This document shows, in pieces, positions 16,444-23,998 of a stretch of 45,083 nt of DNA. The translations under genes were made by a program, and so were the position numbers. Source of the DNA: Tannerellaceae bacterium. GTDB lineage: Bacteria; Bacteroidota; Bacteroidia; Bacteroidales; Tannerellaceae. The DNA lies in assembly GCA_031266215.1 (NCBI GenBank), contig JAISBL010000017.1:1-45083 (forward strand), written 5' to 3'. The notes below the pieces were generated by a model, which was not told the origin of the DNA, ran no database searches, and worked only from the letters and a program-made list of their open reading frames with translations. How positions within the stretch are numbered: position 1 is the stretch's first letter; each line of letters opens with the position of its first letter.

Positions 16444-17550
16444 TTAACGATTTTGGGCGGGAGCGCCATACTGGTTCTGTCCGCTTTGCCTTAACGGAGT
16501 CATCCATTCCAGCATTCTGTCGTGTCGATCATGTCTCTTGTAGTGCTTAATATGATTGGCGACTTTTTCACCTATAACTTCAATTTTGCTAAGGTCATAC
16601 TGGCCCATTCCGGCTTCGGCGCACCAGTTTAAATATCCAATCTCACCAGGATCAATTCCCATCAGTTCAACTCCAACGCGATCCACTGCCACCCAGTCCA
16701 GACCGGCTACGCAAACTTTGTGATCAACCAGAGTCCCGTTGGTAGGGCCATTTCCTTCCATACCGTCATACCCGTCTATAAATCCCAGGTTAGGATGGAA
16801 ATGATGGGCTATTGTAAACAGGTTATAGTGAATTCCCCTGAATCCGCCTCCGTGAACGATTTGTTTGTCGGTCCTGGAGCCCGGAGTACGGTATCTGTCG
16901 AAAGTAAAGCCGGGGTCTTTAATGGGAGCGCCTACCGAAACATTCTTGAACGTCAGGGTAGCAATAATACGGTCATGCGTTTTCATCCGGCACACTGACA
17001 TTATAAACGTATTGGGATCCATCATCAAAGCATTCATCCTGCAGGGTTTCGGCCTTAAATCAGTTTCATCCATAAGCCAGATTACTTTTGAGGGGCTGTT
17101 ATCAAAATCAACAAATTTTACTTTATACTTATCCGCAACACCCATATATCCGTAATTCTCGTATGCGGCCATTGTAGGGCCATCGGCGGCAGATTCGCCG
17201 ATACCGATAATGTTATTCAGCTTATTGATAGATTTGTAAAACTCCAGGATTCCTTCTATGGTATCCTTGTGTGTGGCGGCTAACTGATTAGACGAAGCAA
17301 CCAGGTTAGGCTTAATCAGGATGGGCCTGTTTCCTATTGCCTGCGCAATCTCATTGGATAATGGCTGTAAAGCGCGGAATGCCATGTCTGCGCGATCTAC
17401 GCCGGTAACAAGCGATACCCGTGAAGCGGCATCTACGGTTACTTTGGTTTGTATGTCCAGCATTTTCATTGCATGCGAAGGTATAGCCGCCGCAGCAACA
17501 CCACCCCATAGTGATGCTTTAATAAAATCTCTACGATGTAATTTGTGCAT
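16444..17550 (-). CDS. DUF362 domain protein with Tat signal
   Basis: A 368-residue protein with a twin-arginine signal (HRRDFIKASLWGG, ending near IPSHAM). The mature part carries the DUF362 pattern: RPILIKPNLVAS, ESAADGPTMAAYENYGY, a central MSVCRMKTHDR, and GLDWVAVDRVGVELMGIDP. Members of the family are often paired with ferredoxin domains; none is present here. Function is not established. It is the first gene of the three-gene exported set; the 745 bp upstream is non-coding and divergent from the second fimbrillin-like gene. Confidence 0.82.
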   Translation of the reverse strand: MHKLHRRDFIKASLWGGVAAAAIPSHAMKMLDIQTKVTVDAASRVSLVTGVDRADMAFRALQPLSNEIAQAIGNRPILIKPNLVASSNQLAATHKDTIEGILEFYKSINKLNNIIGIGESAADGPTMAAYENYGYMGVADKYKVKFVDFDNSPSKVIWLMDETDLRPKPCRMNALMMDPNTFIMSVCRMKTHDRIIATLTFKNVSVGAPIKDPGFTFDRYRTPGSRTDKQIVHGGGFRGIHYNLFTIAHHFHPNLGFIDGYDGMEGNGPTNGTLVDHKVCVAGLDWVAVDRVGVELMGIDPGEIGYLNWCAEAGMGQYDLSKIEVIGEKVANHIKHYKRHDRHDRMLEWMTPLRQSGQNQYGAPAQNR

Positions 17551-17900
17551 AAGTTTTTAATGTTTAAATGATTTTCATTATTTCGAACTTCTTTCCTACT
17601 GGTTCGCAAATACTCTTACCACTACTCCGACAAACACCCCGATATGGAACTGTGGAACTCGTACGACTGCTGGTTTTTACTCATTTTAGTAATGAAATTT
17701 CCTCCTTATAACTGTTGGACAATTAAACGCAATCCAACAATTTCACGCTTCATCAACTCATATTACCTGACGTGTTATGGTAATCATTTCTTACATGGCA
17801 CAAATTTATCAATTATTTTTTAGAGTTTGTTTAAATTTCATTAAGGTACCCGTGTGTACTAATTTAAGATTGTTAAAAAACAGAAGGAAGGATTAAGAAT

Positions 17901-17933
17901 CTGTTTGAATTTTAAAGCGGGAAAATATTAAGA
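17901..17933 (+). repeat. Left copy of a 33-bp inverted repeat enclosing the second fimbrillin-like gene
   Basis: The segment starts CTGTTTGAATTTTAAAG and ends GGAAAATATTAAGA. Its reverse complement occurs at 20531-20563 with 30 of 33 bases matching. The pair encloses 2.6 kb holding the whole gene, its upstream region and its terminator. Confidence 0.85.
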
Positions 17934-17940
17934 GTGTTCT

Positions 17941-17967
17941 GAATTGCAAAGCAGTTCAACAGGGGTG
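17941..17967 (+). repeat. 27-bp dispersed intergenic motif, copy 1
   Basis: The motif ends in GTTCAACAGGGGTG. Its reverse complement is at 42991-43017 with 23 of 27 bases equal. Confidence 0.6.
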
Positions 17968-18263
17968 TGTTTTGACGTGGCTTTCGGATGGGAGATTGAC
18001 TTACGCCTCTATGTTTTTAGCTTACTGCCGGGGTGATTTGTCATTCGCGGACTGCTGTTTACGGGTTTATCGGATTACGGGTTAAAAGACTGTGCTGCAA
18101 CAGTCTCTTGGCGGCAGTGGTGATAGATGAGACATGCGCAGGTTTGTATGGTGAATGTTTGTACCGGTTTGATGTCGGAAATGGTGAACTATCGGGGCGT
18201 TGATAGCACGGTGAAGATGAACTTTCGGGATGGTTTTTAGAGTGATAAGTTATTGGTTTACAG

Positions 18264-18271
18264 TATTTTTG
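18264..18271 (+). promoter_or_regulatory. Possible -7 box of the fimbrillin-like gene
   Basis: TATTTTTG matches TAnnTTTG 24 bp before the ATG at 18296. No TTG is found at the usual distance, so the -33 part is weak or absent. Confidence 0.45.
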
Positions 18272-18295
18272 GGCTGTAATTTTAAATTATTCAAT

Positions 18296-20257
18296 ATGAA
18301 ACATCTTGGTTTTTTTCTCGTGGCGATCATCATCGCCACATCCGCCTGCAGCAAAGCAGGCGATCCTGAAGAAGGAAGCGTAACTATCGAAAAGGGACGG
18401 CTCGCCTTCATCCTTCCCGATGCCGGGAGGGCGGTTACCTATGCCGCCGGCGAAGGCGCCGAAAACGGCGCCGATAATGATGTCCTCGGCATTTACATGT
18501 TTGGCGCGGATGATAAATTCATCAGCCTGACTACACGTACCTACAGCGATGGTGAGTCGGTGAGCGAAGGGCGTAAGTTCACAGTCTCCGTCACCGGCTC
18601 GGGAGAAAGACGGTTTGTCTTCGTCAAAGCTCCTGCCAGTCATTCGCTGCCCTCTATTACCGCAGGGGAGTTAATTGGCGTACTGGCTTCAGCCGTTACG
18701 CAGGCTTACACCATCTCCTCACCGCTCGCGGCTCCTTTTGTGATGTCTAACGCTCTGGCCTCCGATCAGCCTTACGTAAAAGTAACGGATATCGAAAGCC
18801 AGACCAACGAGATCACCGTATCGCTCAAACGGCGTGTGGCAAGGTTTGACGTCGTTGCAGATGGTATCGATATTACTAATGTGAGTATCTCCAACGCTGC
18901 TCCTACGGGTAAGGTGCTGGATCATGCGGACAACGTGCTTGCTCCCGGCGTAGGCGGACTTACTTACACGATCGCGGGAGGAAGTCTGGCTAACGGTAAG
19001 AGCTTCTACCTCTATCCGACCACACTTGGTGCAGGCAGCACGGGTACGGTTATTACCGTCACGGCTGAGAACAAGACGTACTTCATCACCCTTGCTACCA
19101 GTCAGCCGATAGATGCTAACAAGCTGTACCGGATAATCGTCACCCAGAGTGCAACAAGCTCCAACCTGAGCTTTAAGCTTGTGGTAGCCGACTGGACCGA
19201 TGCCGATAACCTGCCCACCTTCGAAGAGGGAAGCGTCGAGCTAGGGTTTAATTCTGTTGTTTCCTCCAGCCAGGGCGTCAGCACCAGCACCAACAGCGAA
19301 AGTTACAGCATAGTGGATTATTCAGAAGCTACTGCCCCTGCATCCGCACAGTTATATTATGTGAGTGCTACAGAAGCCAAACCTCAGGCCGAAATTGAAG
19401 CCCTTCACGGTACGCATGCTGAAGCTATCGACGTCAGCATCAGTAATCCGGTACAGGTGAGTTACGCCGGCACCCCCGGCTACATGAGCACTGTCACTAT
19501 CAGTCTGCCCAAAACGACCGTGCCCGTTGACCTCAAAGTCAGGCTCACCGGTACGACAGGCGATAAGGATTCCGTCAGCATTATAAGCGTGCCGGCTTAC
19601 TACGACGAACGCTATCTTACTGATCAGCCCTATAAGCCGGTGCTTAAAGCAGGCAGGTACTGGGCGCCGGTGAACGTAGGGGCAACCAGTATGGAAGCGG
19701 TTACTGCCGCCGTGCCAACCGACGCTCAGACGGGCCTGTATATCCAGTGGGGACGTACTACCGGTTTTTATAGAGATGCATATGTTGCAGAAACCGACAC
19801 GCTAAGAGGCCCTGTTACAGCAGATAATCCGAGCAAAAAAGTCATCTTAAGCAACACCGGCGACTGGTTAACAACCGCATTCAGGAATGACCTGCTCTGG
19901 TCAGGCGAAAATGTGCAGGGTCCCTGCCCTGACGGATGGAAAGTTCCCTCACAGGAAGAACTTCTGGCTCTCATAGCAGTTTATGGCACAAAGACGACCC
20001 CCGCCGCTTCAGACAGAAGATGGACGACTACCGGCGATAACGGTAACGACGTCCTTTATTTTGTGCCAGGAGGATACTACGGGCTTAATAGCACCACTGT
20101 TTTACCTGGTCATACAAATACACTCAATAATGCAGCCGTATGGGTATCTGATATAAATGGTACTATGGGGGCTTTCTGGTATTTAGCCAATAATGGCAAT
20201 AGAGCTGATAAGGCTAACCGATCCTGGGGTTTACCTGTACGCTGCATTCAACGATAA
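18296..20257 (+). CDS. Fimbrillin-like lipoprotein with FISUMP-type C-terminus (complete paralog)
   Basis: The start at 18296 (rather than the upstream in-frame 18230) gives a lipoprotein signal MKHLGFFLVAIIIATSAC with cysteine 18 lipidated. The 653-residue protein has a beta-rich, Thr/Ser-rich body (about 20-455) and a C-terminal module of about 190 residues with YIQWGR, GPCPDGWKVPSQEEL, YFVPGGYY and a final PVRC, as in FISUMP domains. It is nearly identical to the gene at 1-1877 until YWAPVNVGA, after which the C-terminal modules differ greatly, while the stop region and terminator are again nearly identical. It is probably a surface-exposed or fimbria-associated lipoprotein. The gene is enclosed by 33-bp inverted repeats. 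Confidence 0.82.
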   Translation: MKHLGFFLVAIIIATSACSKAGDPEEGSVTIEKGRLAFILPDAGRAVTYAAGEGAENGADNDVLGIYMFGADDKFISLTTRTYSDGESVSEGRKFTVSVTGSGERRFVFVKAPASHSLPSITAGELIGVLASAVTQAYTISSPLAAPFVMSNALASDQPYVKVTDIESQTNEITVSLKRRVARFDVVADGIDITNVSISNAAPTGKVLDHADNVLAPGVGGLTYTIAGGSLANGKSFYLYPTTLGAGSTGTVITVTAENKTYFITLATSQPIDANKLYRIIVTQSATSSNLSFKLVVADWTDADNLPTFEEGSVELGFNSVVSSSQGVSTSTNSESYSIVDYSEATAPASAQLYYVSATEAKPQAEIEALHGTHAEAIDVSISNPVQVSYAGTPGYMSTVTISLPKTTVPVDLKVRLTGTTGDKDSVSIISVPAYYDERYLTDQPYKPVLKAGRYWAPVNVGATSMEAVTAAVPTDAQTGLYIQWGRTTGFYRDAYVAETDTLRGPVTADNPSKKVILSNTGDWLTTAFRNDLLWSGENVQGPCPDGWKVPSQEELLALIAVYGTKTTPAASDRRWTTTGDNGNDVLYFVPGGYYGLNSTTVLPGHTNTLNNAAVWVSDINGTMGAFWYLANNGNRADKANRSWGLPVRCIQR

Positions 20258-20323
20258 TATAAAACCAATTTGGAGTAATATCCAGGGCCTTCCTTAACAT
20301 GTAAGAATCTGCGTTTTTCGGGG

Positions 20324-20375
20324 CGGGCGTCTTTTCCTCCGGGTGAATCCGGGGAAAGACGCCCGCTGCTTTTTT
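20324..20375 (+). terminator. Rho-independent terminator of the second fimbrillin-like gene
   Basis: The 11-bp stem CGGGCGTCTTT (20324-20334) pairs with AAAGACGCCCG (20355-20365), followed by CTGCTTTTTT. It is a near copy of the hairpin at 1944-1994. Confidence 0.88.
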
Positions 20376-20530
20376 GTCGCCATAGCCTCTTATTGTACAG
20401 TCTTTAAGACTTTAAGTCCTTAGGGCTTTAATGTGAATTCCCAGGTAATACCCTCCGGCCTGCCGGTTACCCACATTTAAGGTCTCCGGCCTGCGCCGAC
20501 GGACTTTCTTACATCTAACCCGGGAAGCGC

Positions 20531-20563
20531 TCTTAATATTTTCCTTCTTTAAAATTTAAACAG
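20531..20563 (-). repeat. Right copy of the 33-bp inverted repeat
   Basis: The reverse complement of this segment matches 17901-17933 at 30 of 33 positions. It lies about 155 bp past the terminator of the enclosed gene. Confidence 0.85.
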
Positions 20564-20741
20564 GCCCTGATAAGTATGTCTGGGAGCAACCTGACAGTAA
20601 CAGACTATGTAAACTATATCAGAGAGGATGGTTTTTAATACGCCCGGCGGGTATGGTCAAACCTTTTGTTTGTTGTATGAACATTGCAGGCTTTGGCGGT
20701 GTTATTAATATACAGGGTTACTCCTATTAACATAAAATGCT

Positions 20742-21590
20742 ATGAAAAAAATAGCCAGAGCCTTGCTTTTTGCCTGCCTGGCAGGTTGCACTCCCGTTGA
20801 TGCGCCGTCATATCCGCAAGAGGTTGAGCCGGCCGGGGAGGTTGTCGATGCTTTCGGAATGTTGTATCCGGAGGCTGAAAATACCTCATGGGACTTTGAG
20901 CGTGGGAGTTACATAGCCAGGTTTACGCTCTCGTCAGGCCCGGCCTATGCATGGTTCAATACCGGAGGCGACTGGCTGCTGTCCGCCCGCGAGCAATCCC
21001 GGTGGCAACTGTCGGGCGAGTTGTCGGCAGCCTTTTCCGGGAGCGCATATGCTGACTGGGACCTGAAAAAAGTAAACCTGCTGGAGCGTCTCCGTATGGG
21101 CGCCCTTTATATCTTCAGCGTAGCGGAGGATGGCCGTCATGCCAGCATCTATTACTCCCGGCTTGGAGATTTGGTTAAGGTGGATAATGCATCGGAAGAC
21201 GCCGTTCAGCATCCTGTTACGATTCCTCAGGAAATATTCCGCACGGTAGACAGTCTTTTCAATAAGTCTGAGATCATAGATATGTGGAGGGGAGAGCTAA
21301 GTATAAATGTGGCCGTAATGGATGATAATGATGTCTGCCGGTTTGCTGCATTCTCCGACGGGTACGACTGGCTATGCTCCATCTGGGATATAGAGCGGGA
21401 CGTTATACCCGAGAACGTGCGGGACGCCTTCGGCTCGTCGGAGTACAGGGACAACCCGGTCAGCCGTACACAGCTATTGCAAAATGACGATGAGGTGATG
21501 TACCTGTTCCACTTCACAGACAATAATAATAAAAGGCGCATTATAGGTATAAATGAAAAAGGCTTTCTGCAATATATTATCACTTACTAA
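20742..21590 (+). CDS. PepSY-like lipoprotein
   Basis: A 282-residue lipoprotein; the signal MKKIARALLFACLAGC has lipobox LAGC. Two similar halves (about 30-120 and 165-280) each contain the pattern of the Bacteroidetes PepSY-like/BLIP-like domain: a helix with VVDAFGMLYPEAENTSWDFE then strands YIARFTLSSGPAYAWFNTGG, and later NVRDAFGSSEYRDNPVSR then strands ending IIGINEKGFLQYII. Family members are periplasmic and of unknown function. It is first in a plus-strand group of three; the next gene starts 131 bp after its stop. Confidence 0.68.
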   Translation: MKKIARALLFACLAGCTPVDAPSYPQEVEPAGEVVDAFGMLYPEAENTSWDFERGSYIARFTLSSGPAYAWFNTGGDWLLSAREQSRWQLSGELSAAFSGSAYADWDLKKVNLLERLRMGALYIFSVAEDGRHASIYYSRLGDLVKVDNASEDAVQHPVTIPQEIFRTVDSLFNKSEIIDMWRGELSINVAVMDDNDVCRFAAFSDGYDWLCSIWDIERDVIPENVRDAFGSSEYRDNPVSRTQLLQNDDEVMYLFHFTDNNNKRRIIGINEKGFLQYIITY

Positions 21591-21720
21591 AGTCTGCGAT
21601 GCGGATATTATCCTGCAAACAGGGAAATTAGGTAAGCGGGAAATAATCAGACTGATGTTGCACAGTCTTAACGCGAATGTTATCTTTGCAACTCTAAGTA
21701 TTAAACAATATACTCAATGT

Positions 21721-22302
21721 ATGGGATTTTTTAATTTTATCAGAAATGATGTCCAAAAGCCGGGCGAGCAACAAAACGCAAATACGCAGCCCGAGACTCC
21801 TTCTTCTCCACCACCGTCCATCGAAGAGCCAGCTACTATTGCCGCGCAGTTGCCGTCCCAAGGGTTGAAGAAGAAACAAAAAGACGATATAAGCGACTTC
21901 TTTAATGTGAATATCCTCAACATTTTCGTGCATGAGCCGGAGTTTATTGAGAAATACTGCGCCGGCGACGGGCTGTCTGTCGAAAAATACATACTTAAAT
22001 TGCAGAAGCGGGAATTGTCGTCATTCAATCAAATCACTATCCTTCGATATGAAAACGGGAATTATGACCTGCTTTTTACCGGTGATGCGGTGGAGGTAAA
22101 CACAGAGATGGAAAATTTTGTCAACTATTGCGTCAGGTCGCTGGGCGAAGATTTTATGCGCAAGAACGACTTCTCCGAAAAAGACGTACGCGATATAAGG
22201 CTGGGTATATTCTCGCGGATATGGTACGGCCGGGTGCGTATAGAAAACATATACTTCACGCTCTCCCTCACATTGCATGATATTCATCCGCAGGTATCTT
22301 AA
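21721..22302 (+). CDS. Hypothetical protein, soluble, unknown family
   Basis: I do not recognise this 193-residue protein. The start at 21721 (MGFFNFIRNDVQKPGEQQ) is chosen because the upstream extension to 21553 overlaps the preceding gene and reads like non-coding sequence. An N-terminal Pro/Gln/Ser-rich linker (about 15-50) precedes an alpha/beta domain with charged and aromatic residues (FFNVNILNIFVHEPEFIEKY, FMRKNDFSEKDVRDIRLGIF). There is no signal peptide or membrane segment, unlike both neighbours, which are lipoproteins. It ends 27 bp before the META-domain gene and is probably co-transcribed with it. Confidence 0.65.
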   Translation: MGFFNFIRNDVQKPGEQQNANTQPETPSSPPPSIEEPATIAAQLPSQGLKKKQKDDISDFFNVNILNIFVHEPEFIEKYCAGDGLSVEKYILKLQKRELSSFNQITILRYENGNYDLLFTGDAVEVNTEMENFVNYCVRSLGEDFMRKNDFSEKDVRDIRLGIFSRIWYGRVRIENIYFTLSLTLHDIHPQVS

Positions 22303-22329
22303 TCCGCCTAAAGGCAGTATCAATAGAAT

Positions 22330-22785
22330 ATGAGAAAAACAATCGCTGCATGCCTCTGCCTTGCCGCCATACTGACAGGATGTAAGCTGCAAAAGACGCC
22401 GGCCGCTTTTTCAATTCCTGACGGCGAGTGGAGTATTATTGAACTGATGGGGGAAAAGCTGCTCCCCGAAGCGACAAAGCAGTTTCTTATATTTGACGCA
22501 GCCTCCCGGCGCCTGTCTGGCGACGCCGGGTGCAACCGCATATCGGGTAATATCGAGCCTGGCGGTGGCAGGGGGAAAAACGGCATAAAGTTCCAGGGCA
22601 TCGTTTCTACCCGAAAAGCTTGTCTGGATATGCGCCTGGAAGACGAATTGCTCAGGGCGCTCGACGATGCCGTCCGCTTCGACAGCGAAGGCCGTGACGG
22701 ACAGGCAAAAATCATTGTTTTCTACGGGACCGATAATCAGAGGCTGTTCGTAATATCTCAAACGCACTTACCTGAACATTTTTAG
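22330..22785 (+). CDS. META domain lipoprotein (HslJ-like)
   Basis: A 151-residue lipoprotein with signal MRKTIAACLCLAAILTGC. The mature part shows the META/HslJ pattern: GEWSIIELMGEKLLPEA, then FDAASRRLSGDAGCNRISGNIE with the typical GCNR segment, FQGIVSTRKACLDM, and a final hydrophobic strand after a helix of acidic and basic residues. META proteins are small envelope proteins linked to stress or motility in other bacteria; the function here is unknown. It converges on the ATP-grasp-like gene with only 8 bp between stop codons. Confidence 0.82.
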   Translation: MRKTIAACLCLAAILTGCKLQKTPAAFSIPDGEWSIIELMGEKLLPEATKQFLIFDAASRRLSGDAGCNRISGNIEPGGGRGKNGIKFQGIVSTRKACLDMRLEDELLRALDDAVRFDSEGRDGQAKIIVFYGTDNQRLFVISQTHLPEHF

Positions 22786-22793
22786 ATTAAGCC

Positions 22794-23957
22794 TCATGTC
22801 CCTGCAATAATGCAGGCGGTGTAGCGTGTTTCATGAGTGACGGGACAAAGGGACAGGTATCCTTTTTGCAACCTCCCGTTTACGAATGACGGGGGACAGG
22901 TCTTTTTCATATGAAGGTGTTGATCGTATACGTTGCGTGGATTGTTTTCGTATGAGATGTTGAAAATGCCGGTGGCGCCCGGGGCGAGGAAACGTTCGAA
23001 CAGACGGATGGCTACCATGCCCATCGTATATCGCAGGTTGATCTCTACGCAAGGGTGAATGCCGAAGCCTTCGCTGCCTTTATATACAAGCATATCTACT
23101 CCCAGATAGCCGGCATATTTACTTCCAAAGGTATCGCAGAGTACGCTGGCGAGGGATTGTTGTATGACGTTCGACATATGTTCCCCTGTATATTTAATAA
23201 ACTCCTTCCGGATGGCGGATTGTGATTGCAGCCTGTTCCCGGTGTAGGCTCCCCTGCTGTTGGTTGAGAACATCGATATGCCTTTTTCGCACAGGTTTCC
23301 CTTACCGTCGGAATAAAATTCAAGAGCGAAGTCGGCCACCTTATTTAATGCATATTCCAGACTTACGACGTTTTGCCTGCGAAGCAGGCCTCTGATCCTG
23401 TTCCTTTCAGAATTGTTCAGAGGGCTTCCTGTCAGCCATATCAACCCGCGGCCCGAAGAAGAGTAAGGCGCTTTCAATACAAATGGCGCCTGGTGCTGAT
23501 GCATATATGCCTCTAACTCTTCTATCTGTGAAAAGAAAACAGGCGGACGCGGGAGGTCAATATCAGGGAGCATCTGTTGCATCCTTATCAGACAGGCCGT
23601 AGCCGTCCGGCGGCTGGTAAGGGCGGCGTATTCGTCTTTCCAGACAGGTATATAAAGGTCTAACTCATGCGCCTGCTTTAGCTCTTCAAACAGGCGGATA
23701 CTTTGTGGCGACACTCCCCACGGCGCCGCTTCCATATGGGTGAGCGATGACTGTTTACAACTCAGTTCCTTTCTCGTAACAGGAACTGCCCGCAGTTGGA
23801 TTTCCGGCGGCAGCCATTCGGAAAAAGGCTGGTGCTCCGGCCCGTCGATAAGGACATAGTCACCTTCTTCTGCGTACCAGGCGGGAAGGAGGGCCAGGTC
23901 TTTCGCTAAGGCGCAAACGTTAAACGGCGGTGTATAGTGCGGGGAATCGCACAACAC
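22794..23957 (-). CDS. ATP-grasp-like protein of unknown function; true start probably upstream
   Basis: The first canonical start is GTG at 23957 (387 residues), but the frame extends upstream reading KLHYYNPGHEPAVLCDSP, which looks coding. A GGAG site (24005-24002), 5 bp and then ATA (23996-23994) stand where a start would be expected, so the original start was probably ATG, now ATA. The body contains FVLKAPYSSSGRGLIWL (nucleotide-binding loop) and GIHPCVEINLRYTMGMVA (metal-binding Glu/Asn strand), both ATP-grasp features. No substrate domain is recognised. It directly follows the DUF349 gene and is probably co-transcribed with it. Confidence 0.7.
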   Translation of the reverse strand: MLCDSPHYTPPFNVCALAKDLALLPAWYAEEGDYVLIDGPEHQPFSEWLPPEIQLRAVPVTRKELSCKQSSLTHMEAAPWGVSPQSIRLFEELKQAHELDLYIPVWKDEYAALTSRRTATACLIRMQQMLPDIDLPRPPVFFSQIEELEAYMHQHQAPFVLKAPYSSSGRGLIWLTGSPLNNSERNRIRGLLRRQNVVSLEYALNKVADFALEFYSDGKGNLCEKGISMFSTNSRGAYTGNRLQSQSAIRKEFIKYTGEHMSNVIQQSLASVLCDTFGSKYAGYLGVDMLVYKGSEGFGIHPCVEINLRYTMGMVAIRLFERFLAPGATGIFNISYENNPRNVYDQHLHMKKTCPPSFVNGRLQKGYLSLCPVTHETRYTACIIAGT

Positions 23958-23998
23958 CGCCGGCTCATGTCCAGGGTTGTAATAATGCAGTTTTATTG

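Larger units (their letters stand above)
17551..18295. other. Long divergent intergenic region with dispersed repeats
   Basis: No gene is credible in this A/T-rich region between the divergent DUF362 and fimbrillin-like genes. It contains the left copy of a 33-bp inverted repeat (17901-17933), a 27-bp dispersed motif (17941-17967) also present inverted at 42991-43017, and the -7 box at 18264-18271. Confidence 0.5.
20258..20741. other. Intergenic region with duplicated 3' segment and inverted repeat
   Basis: No gene. It holds the duplicated terminator (20324-20375), a short repetitive stretch built on AGTCTTTAAGACTTTAAG (about 20398-20430) that resembles 39431-39478, two copies of TCCGGCCTGC near 20455 and 20482, and the right 33-bp inverted repeat (20531-20563). 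Confidence 0.5.
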
